Below the pieces are notes generated by a model that searched no databases, was not told the origin of the DNA, and was given only the letters and a program-made list of their open reading frames with translations. Shown here piece by piece: positions 10,300-22,879 of a stretch of 64,000 bases of DNA; the stretch's first letter is position 1; each line of letters starts with the position of its first letter. A program made the position numbers and the translations under genes. Source of the DNA: Microglena sp. YARC. Taxonomy: Eukaryota; Chlorophyta; Chlorophyceae; Chlamydomonadales; Chlamydomonadaceae. The DNA is taken from assembly GCA_022414725.1 (NCBI GenBank), contig CM039462.1, positions 182,342,800 through 182,406,799 of the forward strand, written 5' to 3'.

Positions 10300-11575
10300 A
10301 CTCCATGCGCAGTTGTGATGATGGATACGGGAGCAAGGTGGCCAACACGAACCTAAAGCGAGTCCGGCCAACTGGCTGGTGGAAGTTGCCTTAGACTTGA
10401 AACCCACACCACACACTCACACCGACACCTACACCACCACCCCCACCAAACACGCACAGGTGTGCTGAGTGTGATGGTGAGCGCCAGCCGAAGCCTAGAG
10501 CAGCCGGTAAACTGGCTGCTGCAGCTCTAGACTTGGAAACAACACACACCACCACCACCATCTAAACAACACCCCCAACCCTCACACCACACCACCACAC
10601 CACCACATCCCCACCACAACCCCCACACAAACCACCACCATCACCCACCTGCAGGTGTGCTGAGCGTGATGAGGGGCGCAAGTGGCGGCACACGAAGCCT
10701 AAGCGCCGGCTCTGGTGATGCAGCCAATCCCTGGACGTGGTGCCACCGCCATGTCGCTGGGCAACAATGTGGACATGGGCACGGCAATGCTGGTGAGTTG
10801 CTTTAGACTTGACACACGCCACTCACACACGCTCTCAACAAATTCACACACACACAGATTACACACACACATTCACACACACCACACCACCACACCAACC
10901 CATCCCACACGCTCGGCAGCGTGTGCGAGATGTTAAGTGGGACGCAAGGTGGACCGACACAGGGCCTAAGTGTCCGGCCACTGGGCTGTGCAGCACCCTT
11001 GGCACGTGGTGGCCACGGGCCGATGTTGCATGGGGACTAGGCAAACCACACTCACACACTCACATCACCACCAGCACCACCACCACGGCAGATGTGCTGA
11101 GTGTGATGGGACGCGCAAGGTGGCGCCAGAAAGCCTAGCGGCCACTAAAAGCTGGTGCAAGTTGCTTAGACATTGACACGGACACACCACAGCACTGCAC
11201 ACCCCCACGACCACTTGTGCGCGCAGTGCTGAGTGTGACTTGGGGCGCAAGGTGGCTTGACACGAAGCCTAAGCAGCCAGTAAACTGCCTGTTGCAAGCT
11301 GCTAGACTTGACACACACCACCACCCACCACCATCCAAACCACACACTCACTCTCATCACCCCCACACCCCACACCCCCCACATCCCACCCACAACCCCC
11401 ACACCCACACCATCACACCTGCAGGCTGTTGCTGAGTGTGCATGGGCGCAAGTGGCGACACGAAGGCCTAGCACGACACTGGCTGATTCAGCAACCTCTG
11501 ATCGTGACAGAACAACAAACACTTAAACACTCCCCCCCCCCCCCCCCCCCACAACACACGCACACCCAACTGCAG
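10300..11575 (+). repeat. Seven upstream partial or full copies of the VLSVMGRKV exon
   Basis: Copies begin with an acceptor and GTGTGCTGAGTGTGATG near 10,306, 10,459, 10,655, 10,915, 11,091, 11,225 and 11,425. They share GGGGCGCAAGGTGG, ACACGAAGCCTAAGC and GCTGCAAGTTGCTTAGAC and are separated by ACCACCACAC-rich spacer. Two (10,655-10,790 and 10,915-11,035) extend further into exon sequence (GTGGTGGCCAC, TGGGCA...AATGT). An eighth copy is the putative full exon at 11,576. Confidence 0.85.
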
Positions 11576-11830
11576 GTGTGCTGTCGCTGATGGGGCGCAA
11601 GGTGCCGACCACGGAAGCCTTAAGCGGCCGCGACTGGTTGATGAGCAACCCCTGGGATGTGGGTAGCCACCGCCATGGTTGCATGGGCAAAACAAATGTT
11701 GTTCATATGGGCGGACTCACCAGTGTGCGACCCGAACTTCCATCGGAGTCGGCCAAGTGGCAACGTCATAGCCTACGTTTGCGGCATGGTGCGTCCGGTG
11801 ACTCTCGAGCTCAGGCCGCCCCCGATGCTA
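11576..11830 (+). CDS. Exon of the long plus-strand gene (VLSLMGRKV), end uncertain
   Basis: Starts after CCAACTGCAG and reads VLSLMGRKVPTTEAL, then continues through unique sequence to about GGCATGGTGCGTCCG/GTGACT near 11,800-11,830. The middle shows compensating indels against the seven upstream copies. It is the longest member of the array and the only one with unique sequence after the shared start, which is the pattern of the downstream exons at 24,546 and 26,342. No family recognised. Confidence 0.5.
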
Positions 11831-12273
11831 GGTGCGCAGGGTTGGCGCGTATTGTATGTATATATACTATATTAGGCTATATATATATATCGTATACAGT
11901 ATATAGTATATATTTATTTTCTTCTTCTTCTGCATGGACACGCCAGCTTGGCAGGTTCGGCATGTTTGCGGCTTGTTGCTAATATTTCTTGATTTTGTTT
12001 TTTACACCGTATTTGTTTTCGGGTTAGGACCTGGCTGCCCCTTGCACAGGGACGTTGGGTATAGTCAAAATCGTGTTGCTTTGTGTGGTTTGCTTTGCAT
12101 GGTGCGACGCATGCAGATTCGCATTAGGGCTTGTATAATATATTGTATTTGTGGAGTATATCATCTATTTTTTGTTATTCTTTTCTTCTCTAGAGTGGAT
12201 CCCCCTTGCACAGAAACCGTGTAGGTTGTTAAATATGTGTTGAGTATATATATTTTATTTTATGTGTGGTTGT
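11831..12273. other. Intron-like sequence before the gap
   Basis: TATATA microsatellite (11,850-11,915) followed by T-rich unique sequence. No coding or mobile-element signal is recognised up to the assembly gap. Confidence 0.5.
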
Positions 12274-13273
12274 NNNNNNNNNNNNNNNNNNNNNNNNNNN
12301 NNNNNNNNNNNNNNNNNNNNNNNNNNNNNNNNNNNNNNNNNNNNNNNNNNNNNNNNNNNNNNNNNNNNNNNNNNNNNNNNNNNNNNNNNNNNNNNNNNNN
12401 NNNNNNNNNNNNNNNNNNNNNNNNNNNNNNNNNNNNNNNNNNNNNNNNNNNNNNNNNNNNNNNNNNNNNNNNNNNNNNNNNNNNNNNNNNNNNNNNNNNN
12501 NNNNNNNNNNNNNNNNNNNNNNNNNNNNNNNNNNNNNNNNNNNNNNNNNNNNNNNNNNNNNNNNNNNNNNNNNNNNNNNNNNNNNNNNNNNNNNNNNNNN
12601 NNNNNNNNNNNNNNNNNNNNNNNNNNNNNNNNNNNNNNNNNNNNNNNNNNNNNNNNNNNNNNNNNNNNNNNNNNNNNNNNNNNNNNNNNNNNNNNNNNNN
12701 NNNNNNNNNNNNNNNNNNNNNNNNNNNNNNNNNNNNNNNNNNNNNNNNNNNNNNNNNNNNNNNNNNNNNNNNNNNNNNNNNNNNNNNNNNNNNNNNNNNN
12801 NNNNNNNNNNNNNNNNNNNNNNNNNNNNNNNNNNNNNNNNNNNNNNNNNNNNNNNNNNNNNNNNNNNNNNNNNNNNNNNNNNNNNNNNNNNNNNNNNNNN
12901 NNNNNNNNNNNNNNNNNNNNNNNNNNNNNNNNNNNNNNNNNNNNNNNNNNNNNNNNNNNNNNNNNNNNNNNNNNNNNNNNNNNNNNNNNNNNNNNNNNNN
13001 NNNNNNNNNNNNNNNNNNNNNNNNNNNNNNNNNNNNNNNNNNNNNNNNNNNNNNNNNNNNNNNNNNNNNNNNNNNNNNNNNNNNNNNNNNNNNNNNNNNN
13101 NNNNNNNNNNNNNNNNNNNNNNNNNNNNNNNNNNNNNNNNNNNNNNNNNNNNNNNNNNNNNNNNNNNNNNNNNNNNNNNNNNNNNNNNNNNNNNNNNNNN
13201 NNNNNNNNNNNNNNNNNNNNNNNNNNNNNNNNNNNNNNNNNNNNNNNNNNNNNNNNNNNNNNNNNNNNNNNNN
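12274..13273. other. Assembly gap of exactly 1,000 N
   Basis: A run of 1,000 undetermined bases. The round number suggests a scaffolding placeholder, so the true distance is unknown and exons may be missing here. Any reading frame across it is meaningless. Confidence 0.99.
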
Positions 13274-13340
13274 GGCAACTGAGTGTGTGGAGCTCGATGC
13301 CGAAGCCCTCAGTTATTATGAGACCATTGCTGACGTGTCA
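13274..13340 (+). CDS. Candidate exon fragment after the gap
   Basis: Directly after the gap an open frame reads ECVELDAEALSYYETIADVSG with plausible protein composition and would be entered from within the gap. The sequence then becomes AT-rich and non-coding in character. No clear donor is seen (GTCAGG at 13,337 is weak). Too short to identify. Confidence 0.35.
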
Positions 13341-14055
13341 GGCCTTCAATTTTCGGATCGCAACGCACACAAACAGACAACCGAGTCAACCACTGGGGCC
13401 CGCCAAAAATCCACTGAAGAAAATATCAAACCACAAGCTTGTACATATGACAGCGTGCTCCTCTCACCTGCATCCATCGCCATCTGATAGAGCAATAAAT
13501 GAAATAAGTAAAATAAATGCATAGTACCCTTAATTCCGAGCACAGGTTCAAGAAAAGAAAAAGAAAGCAGACGCCAAAAGTCACCGAAAAAAATAAGGAA
13601 GCTATCCATAAGGTCTCGACAACACCGTGGAAGGGTGTACGGGGCGAAAAGGGTAAGTAGTGAGGAGGCGAGTTCGGAAATTGAAAGTAGCAATTCCAAA
13701 GCCAACGGACGTGGACACACGTGATCGAATGACGAGAAGACTGCGGTGGTCAACATGAAGGTAAGAGAGTTAAAGGAGGACTTAATAATGGGGATCCACC
13801 ATAAGCTTGCGAGTCCTGGATGCGCCTGCAAGTTTTTTTTTATTGAATAATAAAAAAAGAGAAAATCTTATCTTTTTATTATTCTCTTCCCCATTTTTCC
13901 CACCAAAAACCAGCGATCCTTACTCCATCTTTGGTCCATTTTTAGTCACACAATTTCAGACCTATCAGTAGAAAAAAAAACTATGTAAATGTTAAGGTTC
14001 TCATTCGGCCAATTTCAGGGCCAAAACGTCTCGTATTCCAATCAAATGTATTTCT
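13341..14055. other. AT-rich unique intronic sequence
   Basis: A-rich stretches (13,550-13,600; 13,830-13,860) and unique sequence. The minus-strand frame at 13,346-13,831 has no splice or family support. Nothing else is recognised. Confidence 0.4.
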
Positions 14056-14059
14056 TGGA

Positions 14060-17000
14060 AAAATAAATCCCGGCGAAGTCCTTGTCCGTTCTCCATTGGT
14101 CCTCCATTGCTCGAGCGCGTATCCATTGTCCTTTGTCCACCATGCTCAAGCGCTGAATGTGCCAATGTCCTTCCTCCATGCTCCCCTAGCGCTCCTGTCA
14201 TTCCCTCCTCCATCTGCTCATACCTTGGTTGTCCATTGTCCTTGTCCTCCATGCTCCCTAAGCCTTGTGTCCACTGTCCTTTTCCTCCATGCATCCCGAC
14301 CCTTGTCCTCTGTCCAACTGTCTCCATGGCTCCTAGCCTGTGTCCATGTCCCCTGACCCCTGCTTCCCTAGCAGCCAATGTCCAGATGTCTTTCTGCAAT
14401 CTCCTAGCGCTGTCCATTCCTTTGTCCTCCATGCTTTCTAGCGCTTGTCCAGCCCTTGTCCTTCCATGCCCTACCGCTTCCATTTCCTTCTCCATTGCTC
14501 CTAGCGCTGTCCATGTCCTTTTTCCTCCGATCCCTAGCGCTGTCCATTCCTTGTCCTCCCATGTCCTGACGGCGTATGTCCATGTCCTGTCCTCCATTGC
14601 TCCTGCGCTGTTGTCCATTTCCTGTCCTCCATTTCTCCCTAGCGCTTCCATGTCCTTCCCCATGCTCCTAGCCTTTGTGTCCATTGTCCTTGTCCTCCAT
14701 CTTCTAGCGCTGTCCATTCCTTGTTTCCTTTCCATGCTCCTAGCGCTTGCCATGTCCTGTCCTCATGCTCCCGAGAACGCTGTCCATGTCCTTGTCCTCC
14801 ATGCTCTCCTACGCCTGAGGCTGTGTCCATGTCCTTTGTCCTCATGCCCCTACGCATGTCCATTCCTTGTCTCCATTGCTCCCGTAGCCTTCCATTCCGT
14901 TTCCTCCATTGCTCCTAGCGCTGTGTGCCATGTCCTTTGTCCTCCTATGCTCCGATCGCTGTGTCCATTCCTTGTCCTCCTGCTCCTAAGCGCTGTGCCC
15001 ATGCTCCTTGTCCTCATTGCTTCCGAGCCTGTCCATGCCTTTCCTCCATGCTCCTACGCTTGTCCCATGTCCTTGTACCTCCTATGCTCCTAGCGCTCTG
15101 TCATGTGTTCCTTTCCTCCATGCTCCTAGCGCTGTCCATGCCTTGTCCTCCAGGCTCCTAGCGCTTGTCCATGTCCTTGTTACCTCCGATGCCTCAGCGC
15201 CCTCTGTTCCATCCTGTCCTCCATGCTCCCAGCCTGTGTTGTGTCCAGCGTTCCTTGTCCTCCAGTGCTCCAAGCTCTCCATGTTCCCATGTCCTTCCTA
15301 GCGGCTGGTACATTGCTTCGACGAACTGTGTCATGTCCTTTGTCCCTCCATGCTCCCTAGCGCTGCCATTGTCCCGTCCTCCATGCTCCTATCGCTGTAA
15401 CATGTCCTTGTCCTCCCATTTTGCTCCTACGCTGTCCTATGTCCATTGTCCTCCCATTGCTCGAGCGCTGTGTGTCTTGGTCCATTCCTTTGTCGCTCCA
15501 TCTGCTCCCTAGCGCGTTCCCATTCCTTGTTCCTCCATTCCCCTAGCGCGTGTCCATGTCCTTGTCCTCGCATGCTCCTAGCGCTCTGTGTCCATTGTCC
15601 TTGTCCTCCAGTGCTCGAGCCGCGTGTCCATGTCCTTGATCCTCCATGCTCCTAGCGCGTCCAATTTCCTATGTCCTCCATGTCTTGTCCTTTCCTACGC
15701 TTGTGTCATGTCCTTGTCCTCCATGCTCCCTAGCGCTGTCCATGTCCTTGTCCTCCAAATGCTCGAGCTGTTGTCCTCGCCACTCCATCGTCCTTTCCTG
15801 TCTCTTGTCCATGTCCTAGCGCTGTCCATGTCCTAGTTTGTCACCATGTCTTGTGCTCCGAGCGTGGGTGTCCATGTCCTTGTCCTCCATGCATGCTAAC
15901 CTTGTCCATTGTCCATGTCCTTGTCTCCATGCTCCGAAGCTGCTGTTCCATGCCTGTGCCTGTCCATCCATGCTCCTAGCGCGTCCATGTCCTTGATCAC
16001 TCGAGCGCTGTGCATGCTCTAGCGTGTCCATGTCCTTTGTCCTCCATGCTCCTACGCTTTCCAGTCCGCCCATGCTCCGAGGCTGGTGTCCATGTCCTTG
16101 TCCTCCATGCTTAGGCGCTGGTGCCCATGTCGTCCCTTCTCCTAGCGGCTGTCCAGTCTTGTCCTTGTCCTCCATGAGCTCCTAGACGCTATGTTCCTGT
16201 AGTCCATGCTCCCCAGCGCTGTGTCGTTTGTCTCCATGCTCCTAGCGCTCGTCATGTCCTTGTCCTCCCTCCGACGCTTGCGAAGTCCATGTCTCCCTGT
16301 CTCCATGCTCCTGAGCGCTGGTCAGTGTCTTGTCCTCTCCATGCTCTAGGCTGTCCATGTCCTGTCCTCCATATCGAATCACGTAGCGCTGTGACCATGT
16401 CGTTGTGTCCTTGCTCCATAGGCTGTCATGTCATTGTCTCCATGTCCTAGCGCTGTCCATTCCTTGTGCTTGTCCTACCATGTCCTAGTGGGTGTCCATG
16501 CTCTGCTTCCTCAGCATCGTCCGTGTTCCATGGCTCTGTGTCATGTCTTGTCCTCCATTGTCCTAGCGCTGTGTTGTTCATTTCCTTCCTCCATTGCTTA
16601 GCGCTGTCCATGTCCTGTGTCTCCATGTCCTAGCGCTGCCATTCCTTGTCCTCCATGCTCCTAGCTCTGATCCCATGTCCTTGTCCTCCATGTCCTAGCG
16701 CTGTGTCCATGTCCTTGTCTCAGCATGCTCCTAGCGCTGTCCATGTCCATTCTTGTCCATGCTGCTCCGAGCTGACCATGTCTTGTCCATGCTCCTAGAG
16801 CTGTCCATGTCATTTTTTTTCTTATTTTTTTTGCTTGTCTCCATGCTCCTACGTGTCCTGTCCTCTCATTTGCTTCCGAGCGCTGTGACATGTCCTTGTC
16901 CCCATGCTCCCCCCGAGCGTTGTGACGCAGCCGTCCTTCATGCTCCGGGTTTGACAATGCCTTGTCTTCATTGCCTGTGTCCTTGTCTCGGGGTTGTCTG

Positions 17001-17330
17001 TGTCCTTGTCCCGTGCTCCGTCCTCGTGCTTCCTTGTTTTTCATGCTCCATCCTCTGTGTCTCTTGTCCTCATGCACCCCATAGCTGTGTGTCCTTGTCG
17101 CTCATGGCGCCCCATAGTGTGTCTTGTCCTCATGCACCCATAGCTTGTCCTTGTCCTTATGCACTCCATAGCTGTTGTGCTATGGTCGCTTAGCACCCCA
17201 TAGCTTTGTGTCTTGTCCTTATGCACCCCATAGTTGTGTCCTTGTCCTTATAGCACCCCATAGCTGTGTCCTTGTCCTTATGCACCCCCATAGCTGTGTC
17301 CTTTGTTCATCATGCTCCCCATAGCTGAAT
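14060..17330. repeat. 3.3-kb minisatellite, about 33-bp unit
   Basis: Roughly 90-100 degenerate units of CCATGTCCTTGTCCTCCATG plus CTCCTAGCGCTGT. On the minus strand the unit reads as an 11-residue repeat (ARSMEDKDMDS). Indels between units are so frequent that no frame stays open for more than about 250 codons. From about 16,980 the unit changes to GTGTCCTTGTCCTTATGCAC with CCCCATAGCT. A 16-bp T-rich insertion lies at about 16,813. Confidence 0.95.
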
Positions 17331-17470
17331 GACCTGTCACATTAGAAGGAAATGCAGTACCGGTATCTAAAAAAAATCAAGCATCTCCCGTTGCTTTCCG
17401 AAAACGTGATTAAGAAAAAATATTAATGATGGTTCCTCACCAGCCTCCATGGACAAAGCAGAGAGTTTAC

Positions 17471-18170
<700 letters not shown>

Positions 18171-18442
18171 TCACTGCCTTACTCCCATCACAGCCTCTTC
18201 TACACCAGACACAACAAAAACAACATAACTCCACCCCATCTCCTCTCCACTAATCCGCAGCACTAGCCTCCATGCAAGCATGCGTAAATCACCCTGCGTA
18301 AAATTACACTCCCGCCCCCGTCCACCACCACCACCTCCCCCCACCCCTTTCGCACCTCCACCCACCCCAGGTTTCATCAATCTTTCCCAAGCCGCATAGA
18401 TGCGGAGCTGCCATTCCACCCAACGCAACCCGGGCTTGGCAG

Positions 18443-18662
18443 ATGCTGTTATATAGTAGCAGCCCCTATGCCTTGGATGCCGAAACAGACTTCCCCATCC
18501 TCCCCATCCCGGTGGTTTCGCTGCTTGCCAAGCTGTCGATGTGTGTGGAGCTCATGGTCCAGGCCATTCGACTCGAGATCAACCCTTCCGTATTCGAACA
18601 GGACGCGCTGCTGCCGGTTTTACGGGATAAACATGAAGCAAGTGTGTTTACCCCAACAGTCT
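18443..18662 (+). CDS. Exon of the long plus-strand gene (MLLYSSSPYALDAE)
   Basis: Acceptor CGGGCTTGGCAG at 18431-18442, then an open frame with strongly protein-like composition: LYSSSPYALDAETDFPILPI, later LAKLSMCVELMVQAIRLEI. It reads openly to a stop at 18,663. A donor is not certain: GCAA/GTGTGT (18,639/18,640) is the best candidate. The amphipathic stretch LLAKLSMCVELMVQAIRL may be helical. No family is recognised. The acceptor follows a C-rich tract that would serve as its polypyrimidine tract. Confidence 0.6.
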
Positions 18663-18842
18663 GAACTACGTGGCGGTTTCGGAACTCTCTTGGCTGGGCG
18701 CCCCTCGCCCTCTCTCGTCAGCGGCAAGGCTACGCTGAGCGGCAGGCAAGCTGGTGGAGGGTGCGCCATGTCGTACACCAATCTCGTCACGTTGAGCAGC
18801 TTGCACTCACTTGGCTCCGACTGGGGCTTCAATTTCCCTTAG
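18663..18842 (+). CDS. Candidate exon, partly duplicated at 19,053
   Basis: After CCCCAACAG (18,650-18,658) a frame reads SELRGGFGTLLAGRPSP, later SYTNLVTLSSLHSLG, ending at a stop at 18,840. The segment ATCTCGTCACGTTGAG...GGGGCTTCAAT is repeated at 19,053-19,110 with changes that break the frame, again a partial exon copy in the flanking sequence. The relation to the 18,443 exon is unclear: a separating intron of about 18 bases would be too short, so one of the two boundaries is wrong. Confidence 0.35.
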   Translation, partial: ELRGGFGTLLAGRPSPSLVSGKATLSGRQAGGGCAMSYTNLVTLSSLHSLGSDWGFNFP

Positions 18843-20315
18843 TGAACCGCCGGTCTGGTAAGGTCTCAAACAAGCTCGTCCAAACTCATTCCAAAAACTC
18901 ATGCAGCAGCTACAACCGAAACTCAAACTGTACCCCAAATCAAACCCGACCAGCAGCTCAAACTGAAAACCCAAAATCAAAAACCCAGAGTTACTAAAAG
19001 ATCAACCCAATCTCAACTCAAAACACATCTAAAAAATACCCAATCTCATACCCATCTCGTAACGTTGAGGCAGCTTGCACTATGCTTGTTGCAACGGGGC
19101 TTCAATCTTGCCTTTTGTCAACGACCTGGAAAAATTGTTCGGATAGCCTCAAAACTTTTCAGTCGCCGAAGATTAAGGAACTTAAATTTGTTGGCATTTA
19201 GCTTAGGCAGCCAGTTGCTAGCAGCTGCGCTTACATTAAATTGTCAGGGCTCGGATCAAAATAGGTACCAGTGAGTCAGTTACCAAACCAAACCAACCAG
19301 TCAGTAGTTACCAGTCAACAAACAGTCAGTTACCAGTCAGTTACCAGTCAGTTACAAACCAAACCAACCAGTTCAGGTACCAGTCATTACCAACCAACCA
19401 AATATAAGGAAGGCATGATCATGAATAAACCTAAAACCCGCACGTCCAATACTGCTTAAAAATCAACTACCCTGCAAAATAGGTACCTAGTCAGTTACCA
19501 GTCCAAAACCAATAAGGAAGGCATGATCATGAATAAAACCTAAAATCTCCAAATAAGGAAGCATGACCATGAGTACAAGGCGTCCCAATACTGCTTACAA
19601 ATCAACTACGCTGCAAAAATTCTCTACATTGCATTAACTTCACATGAAATCAAATGTATTCAGAACTCAGATTTATCATTCAGTATTTTACAAAATTTCA
19701 TTCAGTTTTGGCGCCAATTGCCGCTAAAAACAACGTTTTGACCATAGAAATGGCCCTACGAAGGTATTAAAGCTGTAAAAGGTTTAAAAGCACTGGCCCT
19801 GGGGGAGCCCAAAACCATCAAGTACGCAAAAAACCACTTTCATACTTGAAACAACATCCCTGCCCTCTCCCTTTCGGCTTTTCTTTTCAAGCCTGTAAGC
19901 AGCTTCTAGCAGCTCTCTGAGTCCGCTATTGTGCAACACCCCAGATATTTCAGCTTTTAGAACTACCAGCTACTGAAGAAACAAATACAATATACAAAAA
20001 AATAAATGATAACTTTTTTTGACGCTGCTGCAGAGTATAGATAGCTGCTGGTTGCTATCATTTTTACTGACTACATTGCCCCCCCCCCACACTCCCATCC
20101 TCATCCCCTTCCACCCACATTGTACCCCAATAAATTAAATTAATTTCAGGTTTATATTCCAGGTTATTAAAACAAAATAAAAAATATATAACCTGAATTA
20201 TAAACTGAATAACACACAAATACTTTTGAAATAACCCCCACTACTTTTTTGTGACAACACTGCAGTACGAGATAGCTGCCGTTGTTATTGATCCGCTACT
20301 TGACTACCGATCCAG
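18843..20315. other. Intron with CAGTTACCA repeats
   Basis: Holds CAGTTACCAGTCAGTTACCA-type degenerate repeats with AACCAAACCAACCAG (19,265-19,510) and a doubled AAGGAAGGCATGATCATGAA block (19,405; 19,515). 19,560-20,315 is AT-rich unique sequence with one short poly-C run (20,082). A 70-bp segment near 20,010-20,060 is echoed at 20,240-20,290 (GACAACACTGCAGTA, ATAGCTGC). Confidence 0.6.
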
Positions 20316-20435
20316 GGCAATCCAATTTGACCAAGCAAAGCTCCTTCACATCCTCACCTGAACCTCCGGTAGGACCTCCCTGGGAGGTTGGTGCACCTCA
20401 CGGCAGGAAGTGCTCTGGCTTCAGCTGTGTACATG
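20316..20435 (+). CDS. Exon of the long plus-strand gene (SNLTKQSSFTSSPEPP)
   Basis: A 120-bp symmetric phase-1 exon candidate between GACTACCGATCCAG/GG and GTACATG/GTAAGTTTT, a near-consensus donor. The frame reads QSNLTKQSSFTSSPEPPVG and then HGRKCSGFSCVHG, with an N-linked glycosylation motif (NLT) and two cysteines close together, as in an extracellular region. No family recognised. It is immediately followed by a minus-oriented copy of the GC-rich composite repeat. Confidence 0.55.
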
Positions 20436-20441
20436 GTAAGT

Positions 20442-20650
20442 TTTGGGCGAGCCCTCCTTCTGGGGAGCGGGAGGCCCAGTGTTACCCATTTGCCCGTTCC
20501 GACCGACGACCATCCACCGATCTGACCGTGATGAAGTAATCTCCCGACACGTCAGCCAACGGCCTCGTAACTAATTCGCTTCCGTTGCCACCTGTCGCTC
20601 CGTCGCGATCACTCTCCGCCAATTTTTAGCGTCGCTGGCGACGCTGCATA
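20442..20650 (-). mobile_element. Composite hairpin-ended repeat, copy 1
   Basis: Matches copies at 23,975-24,178, 25,010-25,300, 26,757-26,928 and 27,296-27,482. Shared landmarks, read on the plus strand here: TTACCCATTTG, GACACGTCAGCCAA, AACTAATTCGCTTCCGTTGC, GGCGACGCTGCATAG. This copy's GC-rich hairpin end is weakly preserved (GGGGAGCGGGAG). Confidence 0.75.
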
Positions 20651-20984
20651 GAACTTATTTAGTTGTGAGTGTATTAAACTGTAAACATTTGTATTCAATG
20701 CACGACCATGGCATACTGCACCCATCACAAGTTGGCAAGATCAAGCAGCCATGAAGTCAAGCATGCACACCCATCTGATAAATCCAAGCAGGCCCATGAC
20801 CAAGCTAGCAAAGCAGGCCCATGACGCCAAGCGAGCAAGCAGGCCCATGACCCAAGCTAGCAAGCAGGCCCATGACGCCAAAGCTACAAGCCCGTGCAAT
20901 CGAAGTATGCATGCCTTTTACAGTCTAGCCATTAAAGCTAAATGGACTTGCTTTCAACCTCAGTACTGGACACATCCATCCTCA
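20651..20984. repeat. Short repeat GCAGGCCCATGAC(C)CAAGCTAGCAA
   Basis: Four copies of a 26-30 bp unit at about 20,785-20,900 lie within otherwise unique sequence. Confidence 0.75.
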
Positions 20985-22380
20985 ATCCATCTCCATCCCA
21001 TTCCATTCTCATCTGATCCCCGATACACAACTGTGGACCCTATTCCATCCTTATCCATCCTTAATCCATTCTCTAAACATCCCCATACCATTCTCATCCC
21101 ATCCCATCCCCGTATACACATCCTCATCCCATTCTCATCCCATCCCATTAAACACATCTCATCCCATCCTCATCCCATCCCATTAAACACATCCCATCCT
21201 CATCCCACCCCCATAAGCCTATAACCATCCAATGCCATCTCATCCATGTACACATCCATCCATATCCTATCCACATCCCATCCTATCTATCCTCATCCAT
21301 TTCCCATCCCATCCTATCCCCACCCAATCCTCACCATACCCCATTTTACACATCCTCTCCCCATATGCCCAAGACACGATCCCATTTATCCATCCCACAT
21401 CCCATCCCATCTCATCCTATCCTATCCTATCCTATCCTATCCTATCCTATCCTATCCCATCCCATCCCATCCCATCCTATCCTATCCTATCCTATCCTAT
21501 CCTATCCTATCCTATCCTATCCTATCCCATCCATCGCTTCCCATCCCATCACCATCCCATCATCCTATCCCCTATCCTAGATCCTATCCTATCTACCTAT
21601 CCATCCATCCCATCACCCATCATGCATCCCCATTATCCTATCCTATCCTAAGTTCCTATCCTATCCTATCCTATCCTACCGCAGTAGTTATAATCCCATC
21701 CCATCTATCCTATCCTATCCATCCTATCCTATCCATCCATCCTATCCTATCCTATCCTATCCTATCCTATCCTATCCTATCCTATCCCATCCCATCCTAT
21801 CCTATCCTATCCTATCCTATCCATCCTATCCTATCCTATCATCCGCTCATCATCCTATCCCATCCCATCCATCTCATTCCCATCCCATGGTTGATTCAGG
21901 TGAACCAAGACGATGGCCCAAGCAGCCCCTTTCCAATAACGCTTGATACCATCTACAACTCATCCCAGTGTCATCCTCATCCCTCCCATCCCATCCCATT
22001 CCCATCCCATCCACCCTTCCATCCCATCCATCCATCCCATCCCATCCCATCCCATCCCATCCCATCCCACCCCATGGTTTGTCAGGTGAACCAAGCCAAT
22101 GGCCCAAGCAGCCCCTCTCCAATAACGCTTGATCCCATCCCATCCCATGATTGATCAGGTGAACCAAGCCAATGGCCCGAGCTGCCCCTCTCCAACAATG
22201 ATTGTTACCATCTACAACCCATCCCGTCCCCATCCATCCCATCCCATATATCCCATGATTGATCAGGTGAACCAAGCCAATAGCCCAAGCAGCCCTTCTC
22301 CAATAACGCTTGATACCATCTACAACTCAACTCATCCCATCCCATCCCATCCCATTCCCATTCCACTCATCCCACCCTCA
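20985..22380 (+). repeat. (ATCCC/ATCCT)n satellite with four exon-start copies
   Basis: A pentamer satellite fills the intron. Four partial copies of the next exon are embedded from 21,900, 22,086, 22,159 and 22,267. Each begins CAG/GTGAACCAAG and runs for about 50-65 bases (NQANGPSSPSPITLD-type peptide, ending ATACCATCTACAACTCAT) before reverting to satellite. Each copy carries its own acceptor (GATTCAG, TTGTCAG, TGATCAG, TGATCAG). Confidence 0.95.
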
Positions 22381-22614
22381 GTGAACCAAGCCAATGGCCC
22401 AAGCAGCCCCTCTTCAATAACGCTTGATACCATCTACAACTCGTTCCTTGGCTCCTCGGTCAACACCCAATTTGATTATCTGACTAGGGCTGGGGGTGTG
22501 GTGAGGTGGGATGGCTCCGCTGTTCAAATCACATCCCTTGCTGCTGATTACATGATCTCCGCTATCACGAACATCGGAGCACTTCTAGTTGCCGGCTCTC
22601 TTCAGCCATTAGAA
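22381..22614 (+). CDS. Exon of the long plus-strand gene (VNQANGPSSPSS)
   Basis: A 234-bp, 78-codon frame ends at the strong donor CATTAGAA/GTGAGTATG. It begins VNQANGPSSPSSITLDTIYN, continues LTRAGGVVRWDGSAVQITSL and ends ALLVAGSLQPLE. The acceptor is odd: the four upstream partial copies have CAG/GTGAACC, but here the sequence is CCTCAGTGAACC, one base short, so splicing after CAG would leave the frame. An assembly indel or a different acceptor must be assumed. The hydrophobic stretch AITNIGALLVAGSL is too short and polar-flanked to call a transmembrane helix. No family recognised. Confidence 0.75.
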
Positions 22615-22879
22615 GTGAGTATGCTGTGGTGAACCCCATAAGCCCCACCCATGCGTGGCCCCATGTGAGTGTCTCCCTTTAACCGCCCCTGTAAAGACCC
22701 CCCCCACCCCCCACCCCCACCCCCCACCCCACCCCCCCACCACCCCCCCACACACAGACAGACACGCACACTCTCTCACACACACACACTGGCAAAATAG
22801 TCATTGAGGCTTTTGAGTTTTTTTGAAAAAAGTCGTGGGGTACATACCATATTGCATACGCTTCTATAAAAGAAAAAAA
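22615..22879. other. Intron start with CCCCCAC repeats
   Basis: Low-complexity CCCCACCCCC (22,695-22,750) and CACA repeats followed by A-rich sequence. Nothing else is seen. Confidence 0.6.

Noticed and set aside
12229..13524. Long open frames across 12,274-13,273
   Set aside because: They consist almost only of N and reflect the assembly gap.
14001..14753. 250-codon minus-strand ORF (MEDK repeats)
   Set aside because: Part of a 3.3-kb minisatellite with constant frameshifts. The frame is not maintained beyond this segment.
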